Source: Clostridia bacterium
GTDB taxonomy: Bacteria > Bacillota > Clostridia > Christensenellales > Aristaeellaceae
Length of the DNA: 49,473 nt
Direction: 5' to 3'
NCBI GenBank assembly: GCA_017471885.1
Contig: JAFURI010000007.1
Location: forward strand, 1-49,473
The notes under the pieces were generated by a model. It was not told where the DNA came from. It searched no databases and worked only from the letters and a program-made list of their open reading frames with translations. Positions 15,809 through 23,112 of the stretch are shown piece after piece (the first letter of the stretch is position 1; each line of letters begins with the position of its first letter). The position numbers were made by a program, and so were the translations under genes.

Positions 15809-17287
15809 TCATCCTTTCATCATCGGTTCAAGTCGTTCATACAGTTCCAGATAACGCTGATACGCAGCGTCGTATACACCCTTCTTCTCGGGATCGGGCT
15901 GATGGATCCGCTGCACCCGCACGGTGCGCTCCGCCGCCTCCTCAAAGGAGGCGTATACACCCGTGCCCACGCCGGCAAGGATTGCCGCGCCCAGAGTGGT
16001 GGCGGTATCGCTGGATGGCACCTCGATGGCATGACCGGTGATATCTGCCTTCAACTGCGTCCACACCAGGCTGTTGGCGCTGCCGCCCATGGCGCGAAGC
16101 GCGCCGATCTGTGCCCCGGCCGCCTTTGCCGTCTCCAGATTATGCCGCAGGGAGAACGCCACGCCCTCCATCACGGCGCGGATCATGTGCGCCCTGCCCT
16201 TCATGTAATCCAGTCCGAAGAACACGCCTTTCGCCGCAGGATTCCAGATGGGGCTGCGCTCGCCCGCCATGTAGGGCAGAAAGAGCACGCCCTCGCAGCC
16301 GGGCTCCACCGTATCCGCCAGCGAACTCATCTCCTCAAAGGAGAGGTCCGGGCAGCAGGTTTCCCGCAGCCACTTCAGCGCGCCGCCGCCGCCCGTGGTG
16401 CCGCCCTGCAGCAGCCACTGATCCGGCACCACATGGCACCCCAGAATCAGCCGCTCATCCGCCGCATATTCGTCCACGGCGATGCTCATGCCCCCGGCCT
16501 GACCGCCCTGCTCCTGAGTCTGGCCGGGCTTTACCACGCCCGCGCCGAGGGTGCCGCAGGCCGCGTCCAGTCCGCCGGCAACCACAGGCGTACCCTGCGC
16601 AAGCCCGGTCTGCGCGGCGGCCTCCTCCGTCACATTGCCCACAATTTCATGGCACTGATACAGCGGCGGCAGCAGCTCCGGACGGATGCCGATTCTATCC
16701 GCCAGCGCCGTATCCCAGCAGCGTTTGCTCATATCAAAGCAGCTGAGTCCATAGCCCTGGGACAGATCCTGACTGGCCCTGCCCGTCAGCCGGTACACAA
16801 AATAGCTGTTGCTCTGCAGGATCCACCGCGCCTTTGCGTACACCTCCGGCATATGATCCCGATACCACAGGATTTTCGGCAGGGTGTAGCTGGGCTGAAG
16901 GGGATTTCCGCAGCAGCGGAACAGCTCTTCCTCCCCGATCCTGCCGCGCAGCCCGTCGCACTGGGCCTGCGCGCGGGTATCCGTCCAGATGGGCGTGGGC
17001 GTCAGCACCCGGCCCTGTTCATCCACAGCAATGGCGGACCAGCTCTGTCCGTCCACGCCTACGCCCTCAATCTGCGCAGGATCCGCGCCGCTTTCCTCCA
17101 GCACCCGGCGGATGCACCCGCACGCAGCCTCCCACCACATATCCGGATGCTGCTGCGCCCAGCCGGGATGAGGGTACTCCACCGGATAATTGCCGGTGGA
17201 CTGGGCCGCTGCCGAGCCGTCGGGACGGAACAGCGCCACCTTGCACCCGGAGGTGCCGATATCAATACCCAGCAGATACTTATCCAT
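15809..17287 (-). CDS. FGGY-family carbohydrate/polyol kinase
   Basis: The 492-residue enzyme has the FGGY/actin-fold layout: phosphate loop GIDIGTSGCK (7-16), sugar-binding WTDTRA (101-106), catalytic base Asp241 in GGLDAACG, and the MEGVAFSLR motif. It resembles xylulokinases in length and motifs and would normally be annotated xylB. Its ATG overlaps the gatY stop (TAATG), so translation is coupled. No galactitol PTS is present, yet gatD and gatY flank it. The kinase may therefore phosphorylate galactitol (or another polyol/ketose) with ATP in place of the PTS. Genuine D-xylulose kinase activity in pentose use is the main alternative. It has no signal peptide. Confidence 0.85.
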   Translation of the reverse strand: MDKYLLGIDIGTSGCKVALFRPDGSAAAQSTGNYPVEYPHPGWAQQHPDMWWEAACGCIRRVLEESGADPAQIEGVGVDGQSWSAIAVDEQGRVLTPTPIWTDTRAQAQCDGLRGRIGEEELFRCCGNPLQPSYTLPKILWYRDHMPEVYAKARWILQSNSYFVYRLTGRASQDLSQGYGLSCFDMSKRCWDTALADRIGIRPELLPPLYQCHEIVGNVTEEAAAQTGLAQGTPVVAGGLDAACGTLGAGVVKPGQTQEQGGQAGGMSIAVDEYAADERLILGCHVVPDQWLLQGGTTGGGGALKWLRETCCPDLSFEEMSSLADTVEPGCEGVLFLPYMAGERSPIWNPAAKGVFFGLDYMKGRAHMIRAVMEGVAFSLRHNLETAKAAGAQIGALRAMGGSANSLVWTQLKADITGHAIEVPSSDTATTLGAAILAGVGTGVYASFEEAAERTVRVQRIHQPDPEKKGVYDAAYQRYLELYERLEPMMKG

Positions 17288-18126
17288 TACGCCCTGCCTT
17301 TGCTGCCCAGCAGCTCAATCAGCTGACACACACGCTGCTTCACAGCCTCACGGCCCGCGGCGGAGTACTTCTTGGGATCGTACACGCCAGGATCCTTCTG
17401 GATATAGGCCTTCACTGCGTCGGAGTACACCACGCGCAGCTCGGTGGCATAATTCACCTTGCAGATACCCCGGCGGATGCACTCCCGAACCTGCTCGTCC
17501 GGCACGCCGGAGGTACCGTGGAGCACCAGCGGCGCATCCACCAGCGCACGGATGGCGCTCAGCCGGTCCAGATCCAGCTTCGGCTCGGCCTTGTACACGC
17601 CGTGGGCCGTGCCGATGGCGGGCGCAAAGCTGAACACGCCGGTCTCCTTCACAAAGCGGGCTGCCTCCCCGGGATCCGTATAGGCGGCGTCGGCCTCGTG
17701 ATCGTCCTCCTTGCCGCCCACCTTGCCCAGCTCAGCCTCCACGGGAATGCCGCAGGCCATGGCCACAACCCGGCGGGAAAGCGTAACGTTTCCTTCAAAA
17801 GGCAGGAGGGAGCCGTCGATCATCAGGGAGGTGTAGCCTTCCCGGGCGCACTCCTCAGCCAGCTCGTAGCTGCTGCCGTGATCCAGATGCAGCGCCACAG
17901 GTGCCTTCGCATCCCGGGCAAGACGGCTGATAAAGCCCGCAAACACCTTGGGCTGGGCGTGCTTCAGGGTGCCGGGCGTGGTCTGCACAATCACCGGCGC
18001 ATTCATCTCCTCGGCGGCGGAAATCACCGCCTGGGCCATCTCCATATTCTCCACGTTGAACGCGCCCACGGCATAGCCGTTCTTCTGCGCATCCAACAGC
18101 ATTTCACGACTGCTGACAAAAGACAT
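17287..18126 (-). CDS. gatY: Class II tagatose/fructose-bisphosphate aldolase, GatY/KbaY type
   Basis: The 279-residue aldolase aligns well with E. coli GatY/KbaY: TPGTLKHA, HLDHGSS with Asp82 and the zinc ligand His83, GKVGGKEDDH, IGTAHGVY with His175, and LHGTSG with His203. These enzymes cleave tagatose 1,6-bisphosphate to glycerone phosphate and glyceraldehyde 3-phosphate. E. coli GatY needs GatZ for full activity; no gatZ is present here. I start it at 18126, after GGAAGGAG; an ATG at 18153 lies in the leader. It is the first gene of a six-gene operon and is divergent from a LacI regulator. Fructose-bisphosphate cleavage remains possible. Confidence 0.85.
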   Translation of the reverse strand: MSFVSSREMLLDAQKNGYAVGAFNVENMEMAQAVISAAEEMNAPVIVQTTPGTLKHAQPKVFAGFISRLARDAKAPVALHLDHGSSYELAEECAREGYTSLMIDGSLLPFEGNVTLSRRVVAMACGIPVEAELGKVGGKEDDHEADAAYTDPGEAARFVKETGVFSFAPAIGTAHGVYKAEPKLDLDRLSAIRALVDAPLVLHGTSGVPDEQVRECIRRGICKVNYATELRVVYSDAVKAYIQKDPGVYDPKKYSAAGREAVKQRVCQLIELLGSKGRA

Positions 18127-18167
18127 GTATATCGCTCCTTCCAATTGTCTCATACGGGATTATAAAA

Positions 18168-18196
18168 AGTATATTCGTTTCGTTTTTGATTGTCAA
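18168..18196 (-). promoter_or_regulatory. Strong promoter of the gat operon with a CGAAACG half-site in its spacer
   Basis: Minus strand: perfect TTGACA (18196-18191), 17 bases, TATACT (18173-18168). The spacer holds CGAAACG (18182-18176), the same core as the palindrome before GH95, so a LacI protein bound there would block polymerase. Confidence 0.78.
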
Positions 18197-18209
18197 TAGC
18201 GTTTGCGCC

Positions 18210-18238
18210 TTGTCCCACGGGCTTTATTCTGCTATAAT
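18210..18238 (+). promoter_or_regulatory. Promoter of the first LacI regulator
   Basis: TTGTCC (18210-18215), 17 bases, perfect TATAAT (18233-18238) with extended -10 TG. It is back to back with the gat promoter, allowing joint autoregulation. Confidence 0.7.
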
Positions 18239-18268
18239 GATCACAATCAACCGTGCAGGAGGTATACC

Positions 18269-19279
18269 ATGCCCGCCACCATGAAGGACATCGCCCGGGA
18301 AACCGGCCTGGGCCTCGCCACCATATCCAAATACTTCAACGGCGGACAGGTGCGCCCCCAGAACCGCAAGCTCATCGAGGATGCGGTAAAGAAGCTGGAC
18401 TACATCCCCAACGAGTTCGCCCGCAGCCTCAAGACCCGTCAGTCCCGCACCGTGGGCGTGGTGATTCCCGAGCTGGGCAACGCGTTCATCACCTCCATCA
18501 TCACCGCCATGGAGGATATCCTGCGCAAGCACGATTACGCCGTCATCGTCTGCGACTGCCGCAGCGACGTGCGCCGGGAGAAGGAGGCCGTGGATTTCCT
18601 GATCCACAAGCGGGTAGACGGACTGATCAACATGGCCACGGACATGACCGGCGCTCACCTGCAGTCCGCCGTAAAGGAGAACGTGCCCGTGGTGCTTATC
18701 GACCGGCTGATCCGCAGCCTGCGGGGCAAGGTCAGCGCGGTGGTGGTGGACAACGCCGAGGCGGCTGATCAGGGCACGCGCTATCTGCTGGAGCAGGGAC
18801 ACCGCCGCATCGGTCTGGTGCTGGGCAGCGAAGGGCTGTACACCACCAGACACCGCCTGCAGGGTTATCTGGACGCAATGGAGGATTTCGGCCTTGACCG
18901 CCGGGAGGATCTGATCTGCTACGGCAACTACACCATGGACGGCGGCTACGCCGCGGTAAAGCAGCTGCTGCAGCAGGAGGAAAAGCCCACGGCGCTCTTT
19001 GTCACCAATTTTGAAATGACGCTGGGCGCCATGCTTGCCCTGAACGAAATGGGTGTGAGGGTGCCGGAGGATCTGTCCGTGATCGGCTTTGACAAGCTGG
19101 ACATGTTCGGCGCGATCCTTTCCGACCTGACGGTGGTCAAGCAGCCCCAGAACGTGATCGGCGAAGAGGCCGCCCGACTGATTCTCTCCATGATGGCAGA
19201 CGACAAAGTACCCGCCCAGATCGTCACCCTGTCCACGCAGCTGCACGAGGGCCGCTCCGCCCGCAGCATCGAAGCATAA
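18269..19279 (+). CDS. LacI-family repressor, probable gat-operon regulator
   Basis: The 336-residue protein has an N-terminal LacI helix-turn-helix (TMKDIARETGLGLATISKY) and hinge helix (about 48-60), then a periplasmic-binding-protein-like sugar domain (about 62-336) with RTVGVVIPEL and SVIGFDKL. Its recognition helix, LATISKYFNG, is almost identical to that of the second LacI protein at 23113, so both may read related operators. AGGAGG sits six bases before the ATG. It is transcribed away from gatY with a shared 142-base promoter region and is followed by its own terminator, the usual arrangement for a local repressor. The effector is unknown; a galactitol or tagatose phosphate would fit. 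Confidence 0.88.
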   Translation: MPATMKDIARETGLGLATISKYFNGGQVRPQNRKLIEDAVKKLDYIPNEFARSLKTRQSRTVGVVIPELGNAFITSIITAMEDILRKHDYAVIVCDCRSDVRREKEAVDFLIHKRVDGLINMATDMTGAHLQSAVKENVPVVLIDRLIRSLRGKVSAVVVDNAEAADQGTRYLLEQGHRRIGLVLGSEGLYTTRHRLQGYLDAMEDFGLDRREDLICYGNYTMDGGYAAVKQLLQQEEKPTALFVTNFEMTLGAMLALNEMGVRVPEDLSVIGFDKLDMFGAILSDLTVVKQPQNVIGEEAARLILSMMADDKVPAQIVTLSTQLHEGRSARSIEA

Positions 19280-19285
19280 TCTGTT

Positions 19286-19316
19286 CCGCCGCAGAATCTC
19301 GCTGCGGCGGTTTTCT
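19286..19316 (+). terminator. Terminator after the first LacI gene
   Basis: A 9-bp GC-rich stem (19286-19294 with 19302-19310), 7-base loop, then TTTTCTT. It begins 6 bases after the stop codon. Confidence 0.8.
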
Positions 19317-20671
19317 TATGCCCTTTCGCCCCAGAATATGCCTTCGTAATGTCTGGTCAGCGGGTCATCGGCCTTGTGCATGCGCACGCTGAGGGTTCCT
19401 GCCTTCTCATGCAGGAACATCTCCAGCCCGCAGGGCGCATGGTGGATCAGCTGGCACCGCAGCTGCAGCGCGCCGTCCTGCGTCAGGCCGGCGGAGGTGA
19501 TCACGGGATACTCCGTCCCCGTCCACAGTCCCATGGCGTTTTCGCCGAAGCGCTCCCACCGGAACTCATGCGCCGCATCCTCCCATTCCACACGGACGCT
19601 GCGCCCGGCGATTTCGATCCGCCTCAGGCCTTCTTCATTGGCTTCCATGGCGTAGACGCGCGTCGCTTCCGGCATTTCTCCGCCCGCATGGGCTACGCAG
19701 GGCATGCGCAGCGCCGCCAGCCTCTGCGCAAGCAGCTGCCGGTCGCCCTCGCGCTCCTCCTCGCCGCACCTGCTGACAAGAATATCGTAGAACGCGGAGT
19801 AGATTTTCTGGATGCCCAGCGCGTCCAGCCTTGTATCGGCAATGGTGCACAGCAGCAGCTTCGTCCCGGGATGATACACCGCAATCTGTCCGCCCATGCC
19901 GCACATGGCCCAGCCGTCGTAAATCATCCACATCTGATAGCCATAGCCGCTGGCCTCCGCCGGAATGCTGGGCGTTTCGTTGACAATCTGCCGCCGGGTC
20001 ATCTGCGCGATGAACTCTGCCGGCACAATCCCCCGCCCGCCGTCGGCCACCAGCTGGGCAACCTTCGCCAGATCCCGCAGAGACATCATCAGCCCTGTCC
20101 CGCCCTGGGGTACGCCGGAGGGATCCTCCAGCCACGCCTTCGGATCCGCCGCGCCGACGGGTTCAAAAACACGCTCCTTCAGGAAATCCAGCAGCTTTCG
20201 TCCGCTGATCCTTTCGCACAGCGCCGCCAGCACCTGCGAGCAGGAGGTGTCGTAGTTGAACATGGTTCCCGGCTCGTGGGTAGGCTTCACCCGGAAGAAG
20301 CTCTCGTCCCAGCAGCGGTCGATCCCCTCCCGGTAGGTGGTCTTTCTGTGACAGGTGGCCATGCGCAGCATATCCCGGATGGTCAGGCGCATCAGACGCG
20401 GATCCGGCTCCTGCGGCAGCTTGTCCGGGAAGTAAGCAGCAATGTGATCCTCCAGCGTGATTCTTCCCTCCCCCGCAAGAATCCCCACCGCCAGCGCCGT
20501 CATGGTCTTGCTGATGGAATACATCCGGTGCATGCCGCCCTTGCGGAAGGGGGCGTAGTAGCCCTCGGCCACCACCTCGCCCCCGCTGCGCAGCTCAAAC
20601 CCGTGCATGCACACGTTCTCCTGCTCCAGTCGGCTGATGAAATCCATCACCGCCGCCGATGAAACCTTCAT
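19316..20671 (-). CDS. Class C beta-lactamase-fold serine hydrolase
   Basis: The 451-residue protein has the penicillin-binding/class C beta-lactamase domain (about 10-300) and an extra C-terminal beta domain (about 345-451). The active-site SxxK is Ser52-Ile-Ser-Lys55. The second motif is Tyr140-Asp-Thr rather than YxN, and GMGGQ replaces the KTG/HxG box. It has no signal peptide, so an antibiotic-resistance role is unlikely. Cytoplasmic members of this family include carboxylesterases and peptidases. Next to GH95 and a glycan importer, a deacetylase for acetylated oligosaccharides is a reasonable guess. Its AGGAGG sits directly below the GH95 terminator, so it probably depends on read-through. 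Confidence 0.82.
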   Translation of the reverse strand: MKVSSAAVMDFISRLEQENVCMHGFELRSGGEVVAEGYYAPFRKGGMHRMYSISKTMTALAVGILAGEGRITLEDHIAAYFPDKLPQEPDPRLMRLTIRDMLRMATCHRKTTYREGIDRCWDESFFRVKPTHEPGTMFNYDTSCSQVLAALCERISGRKLLDFLKERVFEPVGAADPKAWLEDPSGVPQGGTGLMMSLRDLAKVAQLVADGGRGIVPAEFIAQMTRRQIVNETPSIPAEASGYGYQMWMIYDGWAMCGMGGQIAVYHPGTKLLLCTIADTRLDALGIQKIYSAFYDILVSRCGEEEREGDRQLLAQRLAALRMPCVAHAGGEMPEATRVYAMEANEEGLRRIEIAGRSVRVEWEDAAHEFRWERFGENAMGLWTGTEYPVITSAGLTQDGALQLRCQLIHHAPCGLEMFLHEKAGTLSVRMHKADDPLTRHYEGIFWGERA

Positions 20672-20692
20672 ACCTTTAGCCTCCTTTGTGCA

Positions 20693-20726
20693 AAAGGCCG
20701 CCGCAGAATGATTCTGCGGCGGCCTG
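20693..20726 (-). terminator. Terminator/attenuator between GH95 and the beta-lactamase-fold gene
   Basis: 15-base arms (20696-20710 and 20712-20726) form a very stable GC-rich stem, followed on the minus strand by TTTTGCAC. The next gene's ribosome site begins immediately after, with no room for a separate promoter. Confidence 0.7.
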
Positions 20727-20735
20727 TATGTTGTG

Positions 20736-22985
20736 TCAGATCAGTTCCAGCGTGTCCGCCGTCACGCGGATCCTGTCACCCTTACGGTGGCGGATGCTGC
20801 GCCCGTCGGTCAGCTGCAGCTCACCCTCCGTACCGGCGGTGAACACGGCCTCCTCCAGCCTCCCTCCGGCCCAGCGGATATCCGCCTGATAGCCGCCCCG
20901 GGCCCTCAGGCCCCTGACGCAGCCCTCCTGCCATTCGCCCGGCAGCGCAGGCAGCAGACGGATTTTACCCTCATGGCTCTGCAGCAGCATCTGGGCGATG
21001 GCAGCCGTTGCGCCGAAATTGCCGTCAATCTGGAAGGGCGGATGATTATCCAGAAGATTGGGCAGTGTGGAGCGGCTCAGCAGCGCGTTAAGGTGCTGCC
21101 GGCAGCTGTCGCCGTCCAGCAATCGGGCATAGAAGTTGATGATCCACGCCCGGCTCCAGCCGGTATGACCTCCGCCGTGGCTGAGGCGGCGCTCCAGCGT
21201 AGCGTGGGCCGCAGCAAACACGTCCGCCTGACCGGGCGTGATCTGGCTGCCCGGATGCAGCGCAAACAGGTGCGAAATGTGACGGTGACCGATCTCGGCC
21301 TCTCCGTAATCCTGCCCCCACTCCATAATGGTGCCCCGGGGCGAAATCTGCACCGTGCGCAGCCGGGGAAGGATCGCCTCAAAGGCGGAGACGTCCTCGC
21401 CCAGCTCATGACCGTATTTGATCACAGCGGTGAACAGCTCCCGGAGGATCTGTGCATCCATGGCGGCGTCACCGCAAAGACGGCCCTGCTCGCCGTCGGA
21501 CAGGATATAGGTGTTCTCCGGCGAGCAGGAGGGCGACACGCCCAGATACCCGTCCCGGTCTTCGGTCAGCGTATCCGCGAAGAACGCCGCCGACTCCTTC
21601 ATCAGCGGATAATACTCCCGCAGGAAATTCCTGTCCAGCGTGTACTCGTAGTGCACGGGAATGTGCAGGCACAGCCATGCTGCGCCCATCTGCCACACAG
21701 TGGAGGCGATGTAGCTGTCCTGGGGCGCGCAGTCGCCCCAGATATCCGTATTGTGATGCGCTACCCAGCCGGACGCGCCGTACATATCCCGGGCCACCTT
21801 CCGGCCATGGGGCAGCATGCGCTTCAGATGGTCGAACAGCGGCAGATGCATTTCCGGCAGGTTGCAGATTTCCGCAGGCCAGTAGTTCATCTGCGTATTG
21901 ATGTTGATGGTATACTTGCTGCCCCACGGCGGCTCGAACTCCTGATTCCAGATGCCCTGGAGATTGGCGGGCAGCGTGCCGGGACGGCTGGAGCAGGCCA
22001 GCAGATACCTGCCGTACTGGAAGTAGACGTTGATCAGCCCCGCATCGGTTTCGCCCTGCTTCACACGCTCCAGACGCTGATCCGTGGGCAGGGCCTCCAG
22101 CGCAGGATCCGCCTTGATTTCCAGCGCGCAGCGGTCCATCACCGCAGACAGATCCGCCGCATGAGCCTCGCGGAGCGCTTCATAGCCCTTCTGCTCCGCC
22201 TTATCCAGCATATCCAGCGCCGCCTGAACAGGATCCTCATGATCATAACCGGTGGCTCCGGCACACAGGATATCGTTGTCGCCGCCGCAGCACAGCGTAG
22301 CGCCGATCAGCTTCACTTCACCCCTGATCACCCGTACCGCGCAGGCATAGCTGACGCCGCCGTTGGCCGCACAGCCGCACAGCACCACCGTACGCCCGTC
22401 TGCGGCATACATCCGGCCGACCTGGGAGCCGCGGCGCAGCAGCACGTCATAAGGGCGGCCCGACGTACGCAGGCACAGCACCTGATCCGGCGCGGACACA
22501 AACGTCTCCCGCCGGAATTCCGCGCCGCGGAGGCTGTAGCTCACCTGATGCAGACCCGTCGCGAGGTCAAGGCTGCGGGCATAATTCTCCGTCTCCGCAG
22601 GGAAGCAGCCGGACAGATCCTTTTTAGCCAGATTGCGCACCGCATGCAGGCTGACCGCAGGCGAGTCCTCCGTAAAGTACAGTACCAGATCCGCCAGCGG
22701 CTCATAATGGCGCTCGTCGTCCGCAGCGGCGGCAAAGGCACGCAGCGCCAGCTTCTCAGCCTCGCCGATCCGCCCCTGCGCAATCAGCTCCCGCAGGCGG
22801 GGCATGTATTCCCGGGCAGAGGGATTCACGCGGTCCTCAAATCCGCCCGACCACAGGGATTCCTCGTTAAGCTGGATCCGCTCCAGCGTCGCTCCGCCGA
22901 ACACCATGGCGCCCAGCCGTCCGTTGCCCAGCGGCAGCGCTTCGTTCCAGCTGGCTGCCGGAGCCGAATAATACAGTTTATTCAT
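20736..22985 (-). CDS. GH95 alpha-L-fucosidase/alpha-L-galactosidase
   Basis: The 749-residue enzyme shows the GH95 architecture: N-terminal beta-sandwich (ALPLGNGRLGAMVFGG), (alpha/alpha)6 barrel and C-terminal domain. Catalytic elements known from the family are present: the Asn pair 361/363 in KYTININTQMNYW, Glu490 in SCSPENTY and Asp654 in FQIDGNFG. Two residues before Asn361 is Thr359; as I recall, fucosidases such as AfcA have His there and alpha-L-galactosidases Thr. There is no signal peptide, so it acts on imported oligosaccharides. I start it at 22985 after GGAGG. Its promoter carries the CGAAACGTTTCG operator, and the divergent LacI gene is its likely repressor. Confidence 0.92.
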   Translation of the reverse strand: MNKLYYSAPAASWNEALPLGNGRLGAMVFGGATLERIQLNEESLWSGGFEDRVNPSAREYMPRLRELIAQGRIGEAEKLALRAFAAAADDERHYEPLADLVLYFTEDSPAVSLHAVRNLAKKDLSGCFPAETENYARSLDLATGLHQVSYSLRGAEFRRETFVSAPDQVLCLRTSGRPYDVLLRRGSQVGRMYAADGRTVVLCGCAANGGVSYACAVRVIRGEVKLIGATLCCGGDNDILCAGATGYDHEDPVQAALDMLDKAEQKGYEALREAHAADLSAVMDRCALEIKADPALEALPTDQRLERVKQGETDAGLINVYFQYGRYLLACSSRPGTLPANLQGIWNQEFEPPWGSKYTININTQMNYWPAEICNLPEMHLPLFDHLKRMLPHGRKVARDMYGASGWVAHHNTDIWGDCAPQDSYIASTVWQMGAAWLCLHIPVHYEYTLDRNFLREYYPLMKESAAFFADTLTEDRDGYLGVSPSCSPENTYILSDGEQGRLCGDAAMDAQILRELFTAVIKYGHELGEDVSAFEAILPRLRTVQISPRGTIMEWGQDYGEAEIGHRHISHLFALHPGSQITPGQADVFAAAHATLERRLSHGGGHTGWSRAWIINFYARLLDGDSCRQHLNALLSRSTLPNLLDNHPPFQIDGNFGATAAIAQMLLQSHEGKIRLLPALPGEWQEGCVRGLRARGGYQADIRWAGGRLEEAVFTAGTEGELQLTDGRSIRHRKGDRIRVTADTLELI

Positions 22986-23000
22986 TGCTTTCCTCCACAG

Positions 23001-23012
23001 CGAAACGTTTCG
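23001..23012. promoter_or_regulatory. LacI-type operator palindrome upstream of GH95
   Basis: CGAAACGTTTCG is a perfect 12-bp palindrome with a central CG, the typical LacI/CcpA-family form. It sits just downstream of the predicted GH95 -10, where repressor would block transcription. A copy with one mismatch lies at 24286. Confidence 0.78.
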
Positions 23013-23022
23013 ATGTACATAG

Positions 23023-23051
23023 AGCCTATCACAATTCTGTTCTTCTGTCAA
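23023..23051 (-). promoter_or_regulatory. Predicted promoter of GH95
   Basis: Minus strand: perfect TTGACA (23051-23046), 17 bases, TAGGCT (23028-23023) preceded by TG (extended -10). The weak -10 may be compensated by the extension. Confidence 0.55.
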
Positions 23052-23053
23052 GA

Positions 23054-23082
23054 TTGACGAAAAAAAACTTTTGTGTCATAAT
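23054..23082 (+). promoter_or_regulatory. Promoter of the second LacI regulator
   Basis: TTGACG (23054-23059), 17 bases, CATAAT (23077-23082). It lies back to back with the GH95 promoter. Confidence 0.65.
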
Positions 23083-23112
23083 ATATAGGATTAACTCACG
23101 GAGGTGTCTGCC

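Noticed and set aside
12343..18126. Reading the operon as an L-fucose pathway
   Set aside because: No FucI isomerase is present, and a kinase making a bisphosphate would have no use because 6-deoxy sugars cannot carry a C6 phosphate. L-fucose may still be a side substrate of the mutarotase or GH95.
12343..18126. Reading the operon as xylitol/arabinitol to xylulose 5-phosphate
   Set aside because: GatD and GatY resemblance and the PfkB kinase fit a hexitol better; not fully excluded because the FGGY kinase looks like a xylulokinase.
19316..20671. Antibiotic-resistance beta-lactamase
   Set aside because: No signal peptide, altered second and third motifs, and a glycan-use context.
20733..23057. 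A 774-codon plus-strand frame opposite GH95
   Set aside because: It mirrors the GH95 gene; GH95 has all catalytic motifs and a proper start, while the mirror frame matches nothing.
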